Shown: piece by piece, positions 1 through 11,700 of the stretch
Layout: each line of letters opens with the position of its first letter
Position numbering within the stretch: position 1 is the stretch's first letter
Position numbers and translations under genes: made by a program
DNA from: Megaleporinus macrocephalus
Taxonomy: Eukaryota > Chordata > Actinopteri > Characiformes > Anostomidae
Assembly (NCBI GenBank): GCA_021613375.1
Contig: CM038716.1
Location: 13,478,774 to 13,542,773, forward strand
Direction: 5' to 3'
Length of the DNA stretch: 64,000 bases
The notes under the pieces: generated by a model
Told to the model about the DNA's origin: nothing
The model's database searches: none
The model's input: the letters and a program-made list of their open reading frames with translations, nothing else

Positions 1-880
1 ACACTTATGTAACTACACATGGCTATTTTAGTCCCACTTCATAATATGTTACTACAATCTATATAGATTGTGTAATTACACAAGAACAACACATGTAACC
101 ATAGTGATTAGCCGCTGTTACAGATGCTTATGTAATAACACATGCATATATATTTCTTATTTTTACTCTCATGTAATTACATGAGAGTATATTAATAGTT
201 GTAATAGCATATTCTCTCTCATGTAATAACACAGTAGTAATACCATAAGTGTTATTTCGTTTGTTATTAGACGGGAACCTTTTTTGGTCCCGCTTCATAT
301 TTAGTGTCTGTAATAACTGTGTAATTATACATGAACAACACATGTAACCGCTAGTGATGTAGCCACTGTTACGGCTGTACAGCTTATGTAATAACACATA
401 CATATCAATTTCTTTTTTGCCTTGTGTAATTACATAAGAGTATCTTAATAGTTGTAATAGCAAATTCTCTAACATGTAATAACACATTGGTAATAACATA
501 AGTGTAATTACGTTTGTTATCAAACTGGAACCATTTTTGGTCCCACTCCATATTTAGTGTCTGTAATAACTGTGTAATTACACATGAACAACAATGTAAC
601 TACTTGTGATGTCGCCACTGTTACAGATGGATTACAGCAGTACAGCTTATGTTATAACACATGAATATGAATTTCTTTTTTTACCCTTATGTAATTACAT
701 AAGAGTATCTTAATAGTGGTAACAAAATATTCTCTCTCATGTAATAACACAGTAGTAATAAAATGAGTGTAATTATGTTTGCTACTAGACTGGAACCATT
801 TTTGGACCCACCTCATATTTAGTGTCTCTAATAACTATGTAATAACACATTGTTAATGAAATGAATGTAATTACTTTTGT
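1..880. repeat. Satellite-like tandem repeat, ~258 bp unit, 3+ copies
   Basis: The same block recurs at about 250-265 bp spacing. The marker TAATAGTTGTAATAGCA starts near 191, 445 and 708 (degenerate), and the phrase CATATTTAGTGTCTG recurs near 297, 549 and 815. Units are rich in GTAATTACA and GTAATAACACA, which pair with each other as short inverted motifs. The array continues off the left edge. A related inverted piece lies at 1600-1840 and a weaker one at 61680-61930. No coding potential was seen; the 131-codon minus-strand frame at 128-523 is low-complexity and repeats with the unit. Confidence 0.75.
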
Positions 881-899
881 AATCAGTTTTTTATTCAGA

Positions 900-1355
900 A
901 GCATTCAATAACATACATTAAAATATTATTTACAACTGAATAATTACAATCCTTTCTGTTTTTCCATTCCAACCCTCTTCCAATTATTAGTTCTTATATT
1001 TAAAAAAAATAATAATAATAGTAAATAGAAAATAGTAGATATTTATGTACATACAGTCATAAATGGGAGGGGGGAGGACAAACAAAAACAATCAGTAGTG
1101 AAAGGAATCAAAGAGCAAAAACAAAAAAAGACAAAAAAATTAAAATGCTGTATCAATGTACTATATAAATATGCTATAACATTGTAACCACGTTTCACTA
1201 TAAACTGTTAAGTAGTGTGACTGTTTAATATTATACATTAAAATATTATTTACAACTGAATATTTACAATCTTTTCTGTTTTTTTCCCTTCCAACCCACC
1301 TCCAATTATAATTTCTTTTGTTAAAATAATAACAATAATAATAATAATAATAATG

Positions 1356-1406
<51 letters not shown>

Positions 1407-1630
1407 GTAAATAGAAAATAGTAGAAACTTATGTACATACAGTCCTAAATGGGGGGAAGGACAAACAAAAACAATCAAATCAGAGAGCCAAAACCAAAAT
1501 AGATAAAAATAAATAAATAAAAAAATAAAAAATAAAGAACAGAAAAGAAAAACAGAACTTTTCTAGTGCTATAACATTGTAACAATGTTTCACTATAAAC
1601 TGTTATGTAATGCCTAATTATTAATACAGT
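900..1630. repeat. Direct duplication, two ~350 bp copies
   Basis: Two degenerate copies follow each other: about 905-1225 and 1235-1628. Both contain ACATTAAAATATTATTTACA, then GTACATACAGTC followed by a G-run, then CTATAACATTGTAAC and CACTATAAACTGTTA. The second copy is longer because an (AAT)n tract expanded inside it. This looks like one repeat unit duplicated in tandem. No gene is seen. Confidence 0.7.
1326..1405. repeat. (AAT)n microsatellite
   Basis: About 26 AAT triplets with two small interruptions, lying inside the second copy of the 900-1630 duplication. The matching position in the first copy (about 1007-1020) has only a few AAT units, so the tract expanded after the duplication. 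Confidence 0.95.
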
Positions 1631-1840
1631 TACACTCATGTAATAACACATGAGTAATAACATGCTATTATAACTTTCAATATACTTTTATGTAATAAAA
1701 ATAAAAAGAAAAATTGACACACGTGTGTAATTACATAAGCTGTATTACTCTAATCCATCTATAACAGTGGCTACATCACTAGTAATTACATGTTCTGTTC
1801 ATATGTAACTAAGCATATTATTACATATACTTAATATGAA
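1631..1840. repeat. Inverted remnant of the 1-880 repeat
   Basis: The string CAGTGGCTACATCACTAG near 1765-1785 is the reverse complement of CTAGTGATGTAGCCACTG in the first repeat block. The surrounding GTAATTACA and AATAACACATG motifs also belong to that family. The inverted placement suggests the whole 1-1840 block is one rearranged element. Confidence 0.55.
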
Positions 1841-2300
1841 GTGACCATACAGGAGCTCTTCTTACAGACTGTAGTTCATCTGATTCTCTGTATACTTTAT
1901 TACTCTGTTCTTTAATGATCAGGACCCCCACAGGACCACCACAGAGCAGATACTATTAGGGAGGTGGATCATTCTCAGCACTGCAGTGACACTGACATGG
2001 TGGTGTTGTGTTAGTTAGTGTGTGTTGTGCTGGTGTGAGTGGATCAGACACCTCAGTGTCACTGCTGGACTAAGAATCATCGTCCACCAACCAAAACTAT
2101 CCAGACAGCAGTCTCCTGTGGGCGGCGTCCTGTGTCCACTGATGAAGGACTAGAGGAAGACAAACTGTGCAGCAGCAGATGAGCTACTGTCTCTGACTTT
2201 ACATCTACAAGGTGGACCAGCAAGTAGTAGGAGTGTTTGATAGAGTGGACAGTGAGTGGACAGTGAGTGGACACAGTGTGTAAACACTCCAGCAGCAGCC
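1841..2300 (+). mobile_element. Non-autonomous long-TIR DNA element, copy A (3' truncated)
   Basis: The left end reads GACCATACAGGAGCTC, then AGGACCCCCACAGGACCACC, then the core CCAGACAGCAG and GCAGCAGCAGATGAGCTACT. The left end is the reverse complement of the right end of copy E near 38640-38720, which shows these are terminal inverted repeats well over 100 bp long. The copy stops within TGGACAGTGAGTGGACA near 2275, so its right TIR is missing. It has no coding capacity. Other copies in this window lie at about 20.54, 25.0, 27.3 and 38.26 kb. The superfamily cannot be settled from sequence alone. Confidence 0.8.
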
Positions 2301-2827
2301 TAAAGTTGTTCCTGCTTTGTGTTGTGAACTGTCAGAGAGGACGCGAGCGCTAATTTGTTTCGTCCCGTCGTTATCTCCCACGTCTTGCCTCATTTGCATA
2401 CCTCTCCGCTCGCCTGACGTCTCTTTCTCGTCTCTGAGTTATTCTCTGCATGTCCTCCTTCCTGACTAAGTTCATATCACACCTACTCAGTTTCATTCTG
2501 TGGAATTAGAAACGGAAACATCAGAACTAAGACATGTGTCTTCATTAACCCTTTAATGCACAAGCTAAGCAAACCTAAGCTTAGTATTATAAACTGTATT
2601 AGTAAACAAGTAGTAATAGCATAATAAATAAAAGCATAACATTTAAAAGCAAGATAATTTGTAAGGTTTGCAAATTAGTTCTAAAGCATTTGTTAAGTAA
2701 TGAGTTCATTAATTAATTAATTGTTGTCGTAATTGAACTGTCTATATGTGACATTAGAGATAAAGGTAAGATCCATAAGCAGACTGTTTTATTGAAAATG
2801 TTGAAATGCAATGAGCAGTGTTCTTTT
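2301..2827. other. No gene recognised; single-copy within window
   Basis: About 520 bp without tandem structure or a transposon match I can name. The first half (about 2310-2460) is less AT-rich and contains CGCTAATTTG and CATTTGCATA, the kind of sequence that could be an old regulatory element, but nothing here proves it. The second half is AT-rich. Confidence 0.4.
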
Positions 2828-2902
2828 AGATAGATAGATAGATAGATAGATATATAGATAGATAGATAGATAGATATATAGATAGATAGATAGATAGATA
2901 GA
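2828..2902. repeat. (GATA)n microsatellite
   Basis: About 18 GATA units with two TATATA interruptions at the same internal phase, suggesting one local duplication of the tract. Confidence 0.95.
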
Positions 2903-3509
2903 TCTTTATTGATTGAAATTAAGATCTTAGCTGGGTGGAGACGTGATCGCCAGGAAACCAGAGGAGCTCGGACTGGAGACTCCAGGCTTTGGTTTCCTGT
3001 AAGAACAGAAATGGAGCCGAGACCCTAACGAGAGTAGGGTGGAGTTAGTGAACACCCGTGTGGCGTGGCCTGACTGGCTGCTGGGGGTGGTAGATTTAGC
3101 TTGAACTGGTGTGACTAGTGAAAGTTGGACTTGGTGGGCCATGGCGTGGCATGGAGACAGATGACTTGGCTTGACTGGACCTGGCTGAGTAAGGTGTTGG
3201 CCTAGCTTAGCTTGGTTTGCACGTCTGAATGGTACTAACAATACCAGGTGCTGTGGTGAAGGGATTCTGTAGGGAGCAGGTGATGAGAGACAGGTGTAGT
3301 GTGTTTTAAGCAAATTAGTATACTGGGGACAGGGACCTCTGGTGGCGCTGAGCAGGATTGCTTACAATTATAATAAAGAATATGGACAGATACTAATAAT
3401 CTGAATACTCAATGAGCAGACATGCTTGTAAACACTCATGTTTCATAGACTGAGGACTTGAGGATGCTGTAGCTTTATATTAATTTCATTGGCTCAGAAG
3501 TAATACAGC

Positions 3510-3510
<1 letters not shown>
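2903..3510. other. No gene recognised; one 128-codon minus frame of unknown meaning
   Basis: A minus-strand frame (2927-3313, 128 codons from Met) is open but shows no family motif. It is rich in Pro, Ser, Thr and His, as expected for random frames in GC-richer DNA. On the plus strand the region has repeated GGCTTGACTGG and GGCGTGGC motifs. I cannot assign a function. Confidence 0.35.
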
Positions 3511-3548
<38 letters not shown>

Positions 3549-3735
3549 TATAATAATAATAATAATAATAATTATACATTTAATTTTGAAGTGCCTTTCT
3601 CAAAGACACTGTACAAAATGTAAAAAAAGAGAAGATGCTTACAAATATAGACAAGACAGAAATATACATAAAATTCAAAATTCAAAATATTACGGATGTC
3701 AGGTGGGAGGGAGTTCCAGAGTTTGGGATACATAT
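3511..3735 (-). mobile_element. L2-like LINE 3' remnant with (ATT)n tail
   Basis: Read on the minus strand, the segment at 3695-3735 encodes PKLWNSLPPDIR, close to the APxLWNSLP motif at the very C-terminus of L2/CR1-type reverse transcriptases. It is followed by a short 3' UTR with CTTTGAGAAAGGCACTTC and an (ATT)n tract at 3511-3572. Ending in a microsatellite is typical of L2-like LINEs in fish. It is only about 225 bp, so heavily 5'-truncated and dead. Confidence 0.6.
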
Positions 3736-3769
3736 ATATGAACACTATATAGAACCTGTATAAATGTAA

Positions 3770-4020
3770 TGCTGCCAGAACAGAAGGAGTCTATACTTTT
3801 AATGTAAGTCAATAGAACCAGATTGAATTCCAAGCTATTTTGGATTTAAATTTCTATTGGTCCATTCATTATGAAATTTTCATACAATGTTAACAGCAGC
3901 TGCTGCGTTTAAATGATAAATTAAAAATTTTAAACATTTTTAAAATGTTTTTCTTTGGACAGTCATGATATGACCTAATAATCTACAAACACAGGTTCTA
4001 ATGAATAAACTTTAAATAAG
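3770..4020 (+). mobile_element. Palindromic MITE family, single-arm fragment
   Basis: Contains AATGTAAGTCAATAGAACCA, CAAGCTATTTTGGA, TCTATTGGTCCATTCAT, ATGAAATTTTCA and TTTTTCTTTGGACAG in the family order. Full palindromic copies of this family are at 49770-50193 and 50270-50716. Confidence 0.7.
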
Positions 4021-4139
4021 AATAAACAACTTTAGCCTCCAAAATTGTAACTTTACAGGAGAAGGAACAAATCATATTCACTTCTAATTTAAGTTAATGG
4101 AACCAGACTTTTGGTTGCTATAGCTTTATATTAATTTCA

Positions 4140-4460
4140 ATGACTCAATGATGAACTGCAATAAAGCTATAAACACTATATAGAACCTGTATGAATGTAA
4201 TGCTGCTAATACAGGAGAAGTTTCTACTTTTAATGTAAATCAATAGAACCAGATTAAATTCCAAGCTATTTTGGATTTACATTTCTATTGGTCTATTCAT
4301 CATGAAATTATCAATTATCATACAATGTTAACAGCACCTGCTGCGTTTAAATGATAAATTAAAAATAGACAACAATGGAGATGGACATGTTCTTCTTTGG
4401 ACAGTGACGATATGACCTAATAATCTACTAATACAGGTTATAATGAATAAAGCTTAATGC
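4140..4460 (+). mobile_element. Palindromic MITE family, second tandem fragment
   Basis: Repeats the order seen at 3770-4020: AACACTATATAGAACCTGTA, AATGTAAATCAATAGAACCA, CCAAGCTATTTTGGATTT, TCTATTGGTCTATTCATC, TTCTTCTTTGGACAGTGACG. The preceding AACACTATATAGAACC block is also shared, so the two copies (spaced about 420 bp) are a tandem duplication rather than two insertions. Confidence 0.7.
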
Positions 4461-4559
4461 CCAATGAATTGTCAATTAGAAATGTTTAATTTGGGCTTAA
4501 TTAAGAAGTAATAAGACCTTATTAAACTCTGAGTGTGTATTTCTTACAATGAAGTGATG

Positions 4560-4745
4560 CGATTTTAAAATCTTTTATTGCTGCAGTTGGAATAAAACAA
4601 CCTTGAATCTTTTGGTCCATTCATCATGAAATTTGCACAGCATGTTAAGAGCAAGAGTCAGTTTCAAATCATGGCAAAAAGTGAAAAATGGTAAAAAATT
4701 GAACTAATGAGATTTTAGCGAGACAAGTGATATACGAGGCATCAA
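4560..4745 (+). mobile_element. Palindromic MITE family, short fragment
   Basis: TTTTGGTCCATTCATCATGA and AAATTTGCACAGCATGTTAA match the middle of the family. Neither end is recognisable. Confidence 0.5.
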
Positions 4746-5209
4746 ACTGTTGTTTTCCAGTCGGGCGTGTTTCTCACCGTAGGAGCTCATGTGTATATGG
4801 TTGAAGTTGTAGAATATTAAACTATTACTCATGAGACAAGAATCAACATGACTTGTCGTTCATAAGAAGTTCTGAACGGCCGCCTCGTGCAGCTTATGGA
4901 TGCAAGTAACTCAAATAACTGAAGTCGTCCTAGGAGAGGAAATCAAATCTCAGGACTACCTGCCATAAATCAGGAGGAAATTGCAACATCTCTGAGGGCA
5001 AACACCAGCGCACGCCTTCACTCGCTTCTCCTCAAACATTAGCATTTCTTCCTCCCGCGGCAGCCGTGCAGACTGCATTAGCCTCAGGATTTCAATCAGC
5101 TGAGCAGCCCAGACGCTAATTCTCTTCTTATTCTTCAGTTAATCAGGAGTATGTACTGTAGTACTCTGTAGAATAAATACTAAAGTATCTCTCTAGAGCA
5201 GCTTATAAT
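4746..5209. other. Single-copy stretch, possible host non-coding element
   Basis: No repeat in this window matches 4860-5150. Composition is balanced, with TTAGCCTCAGGATTTC, GACGCTAATTCTC and AGTTAATCAGG. This is the sort of sequence that can be a conserved non-coding element, but conservation cannot be judged from one genome. Confidence 0.3.
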
Positions 5210-5505
5210 GCTTTAGCTGAAGTTCTGAGCTGGTCTTTATGTTCTTACTGGGTTTTATCTAAAATTCTGAGCTGATCTTTATGTTCTTACTGGGTTTTAT
5301 CTAAAATTCTGAGCTGATCTTTATGTTCTTACTGGGTTTTATCTAAAATTCTGAGCTGATCTTTATGTTCTTACTGGGTTTTAGCTGAAGTTCTGAGCTG
5401 ATCTTTATGTTCTTACTAGGTTTTAGCTGAAATTCTGAACGGATCTTTAAGCTTAAGTTCTGAGCTGGTCTTTATGTTTATACTGAGTTTTATCTAAAGT
5501 TCTGC
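5210..5505. repeat. 42 bp minisatellite, small array (~7 units)
   Basis: Same unit as the giant array at 8757-15875: TTAGCTGAAGTTCTGAGCTG followed by ATCTTTATGTTCTTACTGGG. Internal units carry the variant TTATCTAAAATTCTGAG, which is rare in the big array. The two arrays share orientation and are separated by about 3.2 kb containing Tc1, hAT and MITE insertions. Confidence 0.95.
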
Positions 5506-5826
5506 AGTAGTGTGTTTGACAAATGCACGTATATTATATGTATCTTATCTGTAATCTCTATTTAAAAAAATAACAAATTAAATGTGGTGCATGTAAATGT
5601 TTCGAAACCCTATTATATTAGTACTTAGTAACTCTCCCTATGACAGCCTTCACAGCTTATTAACACTCTCGCCTTCCAGCAGTCAGGAGTTTTACTATTT
5701 TTGTTTGAGAAATTTTTATCACCTCATTCAATGTCATCACTTTAGTACAGCTACAGGAACTCTTTGTCAAAGTGCAAGTTTTTTTTTCATGGTGGTCTAT
5801 TTTTAGTTAGTATATACCCAGTAAGA
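5506..5826. other. No gene recognised
   Basis: About 320 bp of T-rich sequence between the small minisatellite and a CA/TA microsatellite. A 69-codon plus frame shows no family motif. Confidence 0.4.
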
Positions 5827-6365
<539 letters not shown>

Positions 6366-6454
<89 letters not shown>

Positions 6455-6652
6455 TGTACAATTGGAAATATGAATGAATGCATGTTATATTTCTTTCCTG
6501 TGCGAAGATATGATTATATTCTTTTCTCTGGGTGCTGTTTTGGTAAGATGCATGAGTCAATTATAAGCTCACAATATTACTTGGTAGATAAAGTAGAGAG
6601 AGAAAGCTGTGCTAGAGAGGTGGTCATTAATTAAGGTGGTATTTGTGTAATA

Positions 6653-6735
<83 letters not shown>
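6366..6735. repeat. Two (TA)n tracts around a 206 bp spacer
   Basis: (TA)n at 6366-6449 and 6656-6735. The spacer 6450-6655 contains GAAATTGTACAATTGGAAAT and no recognised element. Together with 5850-5939, three long TA tracts occur within 900 bp. Confidence 0.9.
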
Positions 6736-6738
<3 letters not shown>

Positions 6739-7067
6739 CTGAGCGATAACAGGTTTATACCCAGCCTCAATATAGTCTGATGGGTTGAGAAATTCAGGGT
6801 TCGTGGTTCAGGCTTGTTGGTACTTGTTGGGACACCATTTGCATTGTGGGAGAATTTCTTTACAAATGGATTGTTAGAAGGGTGTGTGTGTTGAGGTAGT
6901 AAACCAAATTCTCTGGTGTAAAGTAAATGTTTACTTTTGTTATGTCAAAAATTATGAATGCTTTATAGATTTCTAATAAATCAATTTTAATGTATTATGT
7001 TTTTTTTTATTCATACAAAGTTGTACCAGAATTGCATTTACACTATATCCGCATTTGGACCATGTGG
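6736..7067. other. No gene recognised
   Basis: AT-rich sequence between a TA tract and the hAT element. It contains TTACAAATGGATTGTTAGAA and a T-run near 7000. No coding or repeat call. Confidence 0.4.
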
Positions 7068-8034
7068 GTTTAAAGTAGAGATGGAAGGATCGATCGGCTA
7101 TGTATCAGTATCGGCCAATTTTTAATTAAAATATGTGATCGGTGTTCGGACGATATTTCTCCAGTTTAGCCGATCCCGAGAGCTGATCAATGATGTTTAA
7201 CAAATGAGCCTAATTTCTGTATTTACAGTTAGCGCTTCGTTAAAACCCTCTCCGGCCAGTTCCCTGCAATTCCTATCTGAACCACTAGGTGGAAACACTT
7301 ACCCTTTCATTTTCCACAGACTGCAACCAGCGGCCTCGCGAGAACAGTTTATGGCGTTCACAGCATGCGCTGATAGAAAACCTCGCCCGTCTGGCAGTGT
7401 TTACAGTATGTTACTTAGACTCATCCAGAGCGTTTTTAAAATTAGTAAAATCAGTGTCTCGTTGGGGACAAAGACATTTAACATACTAATCTGATACAGC
7501 ATTTCAGAGACACCACACAGCTGAACACAGTGAGTATCAGTAACAGCAGAGCTAGAACACACAGAGCTAACACAAACTAATAACCCAGAAACCCGTACAG
7601 ACCAGATCTGACCGGTACGAACAGAACAGCAGCAGTAATTCAATATTCTACATTTAATGATTACAGATTTAGTTTAAAATAACAGAGTCTGAGTTTAATG
7701 ATAGCAGTTTTTACTGTATTTATTTAATTATCTTTTTTAGTTTAAAATTAAGGGTCTAAATGTAATGATTGCAGTATTGGAGATATTTGTTTGATGTTCT
7801 TTGTTTATTTACTGTAAATTTTGTTAAAAATATTATGCTGTTTCACATTTAAAATGGTAATAAACAGTTTAGACCATGTTTCATGACTTGCTTGAGCTAA
7901 TAACTACATGTAGCCCTGCTGTGGCATATAGCCCCGCCCTCTTTCGGTGTCGGCTATCGGATGTTTGCGCTGAAAGGTGATCTGCAATCGCAATCGGCCT
8001 CAAGAACGCTGATCGGTTTATCTCTTGTTTAAAG
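7068..8034 (+). mobile_element. hAT-like non-autonomous transposon with 8 bp TSD
   Basis: The element spans 7076-8026. It starts TAGAGATGGAAGGATCGATC and ends ACGCTGATCGGTTTATCTCT, whose reverse complement begins AGAGATAAACCGATCAGC, so the ends are imperfect inverted repeats. It is flanked by perfect 8 bp duplications GTTTAAAG (7068-7075 and 8027-8034). An 8 bp TSD and subterminal CGATCGG/CCGATC motifs fit hAT. It carries no transposase frame: the 96-codon plus frame at 7204-7494 has no hAT domain. A second, inverted copy is at 41159-42001, sharing TTCCTGCAATTCCTATCTGA in the opposite sense. Confidence 0.8.
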
Positions 8035-8245
8035 GGTTTAAGGGCTCAGTTCTAATATCTTGATGCAAAGATATCATCGCTGTCCAAAGAAAAACCTGAA
8101 TTTTTCTATATTATTTAAACACGACAGCTGTTTCATGATGAACCGACCAATAGAAATGCTCCAAAATCATTTGGAATGAAACCTCTTCACAATGACTTGA
8201 TACTATGTTGAAGAGACTGTTTTTCTTTGGACCACAGTGATACAC
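8035..8245 (-). mobile_element. Palindromic MITE family, single arm
   Basis: In inverted order: ATCATCGCTGTCCAAAGAAA, CACGACAGCTG, ATGATGAACCGACCAATAGA, AATGCTCCAAAATCATTT. It begins directly after the right target duplication of the hAT element. Confidence 0.65.
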
Positions 8246-8344
8246 AATTCATATTTGTTTAGATTCAACCAATATATTTAATAGGTGCCATAAAAAGATT
8301 AATGTTGATTTAACTGCTACTCAAAGAAACAGGTCATTGGCTGG

Positions 8345-8700
8345 CAGTGTTCAGACCCCCTGCAGAGGTTCGTTCCACCACCTGGGGGCCGGGACAGAAA
8401 GATCAAGCTGAGCTGTAATTGAATGCTCATGGGTTGTCAGGTACACGGTGGGACGTTTGCCAGTAGGTAAGGAGGGACTGGTCCAGTGTTGGCTTCACAG
8501 GCAAGAATCAGGGCTGCAAATCTGATAGTGGCATCAACAGGAACCCAAAGAAGGTCACTCGGGGGTGCATTGATATCTCAGGAAGGCAAGCTGGGCTGCT
8601 TCATTCTGGAACAAGACCAAAGAGTAGAGAGTTGCAGTAGTTGCCAAGATGACAAGGGGCTTAACAAGAACCCTGGAGAGAAAGGGTGGAAGTTATAGTG
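8345..8700 (-). mobile_element. L2-like LINE RT C-terminal remnant
   Basis: The minus strand carries decayed motifs of the LINE C-terminus. GAGTTGCAGTAGTTGCCAAG (about 8631-8650) is antisense to the LDYCN region, and GTTCGTTCCACCACCTGGGG (about 8369-8388) is antisense to the APRLWNxLP region, with the expected spacing of roughly 90 codons. No continuous frame remains. The plus-strand 70-codon frame at 8486-8698 is a shadow. Confidence 0.55.
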
Positions 8701-8756
8701 GAGAAACCTGCATGAGTGGGTCTGCTTTCCAGAAAAAAACCAAACATAAATGAGTC

Positions 8757-11700
8757 TTACTGGGTTTAGCTGAAGTTCTGAACTGATCTTTATGTTCTTA
8801 CTGGGTTTAGCTGAAGTTCTGAACTGATCTTTATGTTCTTACTGGGTTTAGCTGAAGTTCTGAACTGATCTTTATGTTCTTACTGGGTTTAGCTTAAGTT
8901 CTGAACTGATCTTTATGTTCTTACTGGGTTTAGCTGAAGTTCTGAGCTGATCTTTATGTTCTTACTGGTCTTTATGTTCTTACTTGGTTTTAGCTGAAGT
9001 TCTGAGCTGGTCTTTATGTTCTTACTGGGTTTGCTAAAATTCTGAGCTGATCTTTATGTTCTTACTGGGTTTAGCTGAAGTTCTAAGCTGGGCTTTATGT
9101 TCTTACTGGGTTTTAGCTGAAGTTCTGAGCTCATATTTATGTTCTTACTGGGTTTGCTAAAATTCTGAGCTGACCTTTATGTTCTTACTGGGTTTAGGTG
9201 AAGTTCTGAGCTGGGCTTTATGTTCTTACTGGGTTTTAGCTAAAGTTCTGAGCTCATATGTATGTTCTTACTGGGTTTGCTAAAATTCTGAGCTGACCAT
9301 TATGTTCTTACTGTGTTTAGGTGAAGTTCTGAGCTGGGCTTTATGTTCTTACTGGGTTTTAGCTAAAGTTCTAAGCTCATATGTATGTTCTTACTGGGTT
9401 TGCTAAAATTCTGAGCTGACCTTTATGTTCTTACTGGGTTAAGCTGAAGTTCTGAGCTGACCTTTATGTTCTTACTGGGTTTTAGCTGAAGTTCTGAGCT
9501 GGTCTTTATGTTCTTACTGGGTTTGCTAAAATTCTGAGCTGATCTTTATGTTCTTACTGGGTTAAGCTGAAGTTCTGAGCTGGTCTTTATGTTCTTACTG
9601 GGTTTTAGCTGAAGTTCTGAGCTGGTCTTTATGTTCTTACTGGGTTTGCTAAAATTCTGAGCTGATCTTTATGTTCTTACTGGGTTTAGCTGAAGTTCTG
9701 AGCTGGTCTTTATGTTCTTACTGGGTTTGCTAAAATTCTGAGCTGATCTTTATGTTCTTACTGGGTTTAGCTTAAGTTCTGAGCTGGGCTTTATGTTCTT
9801 ACTTGGTTTTAGCTGAAGTTCTGAGCTGGTCTTTATGTTCTTACTGGGTTTGCTAAAATTCTGAGCTGATCTTTATGTTCTTACTGGGTTTTAGCTAAAG
9901 TTCTTAGCTCATATGTATGTTCTTACTGGGTTTGCTAAAATTCTGAACTGATCTTTATGTTCTTACTGGGTTTAGCTGAAGTTCTGAACTGATCTTTATG
10001 TTCTTACTGGGTTTAGCTGAAGTTCTGAGCTGATCTTTATGTTCTTACTGGGTTTAGCTTAAGTTCTGAACTGATCTTTATGTTCTTACTGGGTTTAGCT
10101 GAAGTTCTGAGCTGGTCTTTATGTTCTTACTTGGTTTTAGCTGAAGTTCTGAGCTGGTCTTTATGTTCTTACTTGGTTTTAGCTGAAGTTCTGAGCTGGT
10201 CTTTATGTTCTTACTGGGTTTGCTAAAATTCTGAGCTGATCTTTATGTTCTTACTGGGTTTAGCTGAAGTTCTAAGCTGGGCTTTATGTTCTTACTGGGT
10301 TTTAGCTGAAGTTCTGAGCTCATATTTATGTTCTTACTGGGTTTGCTAAAATTCTGAGCTGACCTTTATGTTCTTACTGGGTTTAGGTGAAGTTCTGAGC
10401 TGGGCTTTATGTTCTTACTGGGTTTTAGCTAAAGTTCTGAGCTCATATGTATGTTCTTACTGGGTTTGCTAAAATTCTGAGCTGACCATTATGTTCTTAC
10501 TGTGTTTAGGTGAAGTTCTGAGCTGGGCTTTATGTTCTTACTGGGTTTTAGCTAAAGTTCTAAGCTCATATGTATGTTCTTACTGGGTTTGCTAAAATTC
10601 TGAGCTGACCTTTATGTTCTTACTGGGTTAAGCTGAAGTTCTGAGCTGACCTTTATGTTCTTACTGGGTTTTAGCTGAAGTTCTGAGCTGGTCTTTATGT
10701 TCTTACTGGGTTTGCTAAAATTCTGAGCTGATCTTTATGTTCTTACTGGGTTAAGCTGAAGTTCTGAGCTGGTCTTTATGTTCTTACTGGGTTTAGCTGA
10801 AGTTCTGAGCTGATCTTTATGTTCTTACTGGGTTTAGCTGAAGTTCTGAGCTGGTCTTTATGTTCTTACTGGGTTTGCTAAAATTCTGAGCTGATCTTTA
10901 TGTTCTTACTGGGTTTTAGCTAAAGTTCTTAGCTCATATGTATGTTCTTACTGGGTTTGCTAAAATTCTGAGTTGATCTTTATGTTCTTACTGGGTTTAG
11001 CTAAAGTTCTGAACTAATCTTTATGTTTTTACTGGGTTTTAGCTGAAGTTCTGAGCTCATATTTATGTTCTTACTGGGTTTGCTAAAATTCTGAGCTGAT
11101 CTTTATTTTCTTATTGTGTTTAGCTGAAGTTCTGAGCTGGTCTTTATGTTCTTACTGGGTTTGCTAAAATTCTGAGCTGATCTTTATGTTCTTACTGGGT
11201 TTAGCTGAAGTTCTGAACTGATCTTTATGTTCTTACTGATTTTTAGCTGAAGTTCTGAGCTGATCTTTGTGTTCTTACTGATTTTTAGCTGAAGTTCTGA
11301 GCTGATCTTTATGTTCTTACTGGGTTTTAGCTAAAGTTCTGAGCTCATATTTATGTTCTTACTGGGTTTGCTAAAATTCTGAGCTGACCTTTATGTTCTT
11401 ACTGTGTTTAGGTGAAGTTCTGAGCTGTTCTTTATGTTCTTACTGGGTTTTAGCTAAAGTTCTGAGCTCATATGTATGTTCTTACTGGGTTTGCTAAAAT
11501 TCTGAGTTGATCTTTATGTTCTTACTGGGTTTAGCTGAAGATCTGAACTAATCTTTATGTTACTGGGTTTTAGCTGAAGTTCTGAGCTGATCTTTATGTT
11601 CTTACTGGGTTTGCTAAAATTCTGAGCTGATCTTTATGTTCTTACTGGGTTTAGCTGAAGTTCTGAGCTGGGCTTTATGTTCTTACTGGGTTTTAGCTAA

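Noticed and set aside
1161..1478. Frames with poly-Tyr and poly-Ile
   Set aside because: Translated (ATT)n. The same applies at 45421-45606 and 53473-53772, and to all YIYIYI frames over (TA)n tracts.
2927..3313. 128-codon minus frame as a gene
   Set aside because: No recognisable motif, low-complexity Ser/Pro/Thr composition, starts and ends within repeat-flanked DNA.
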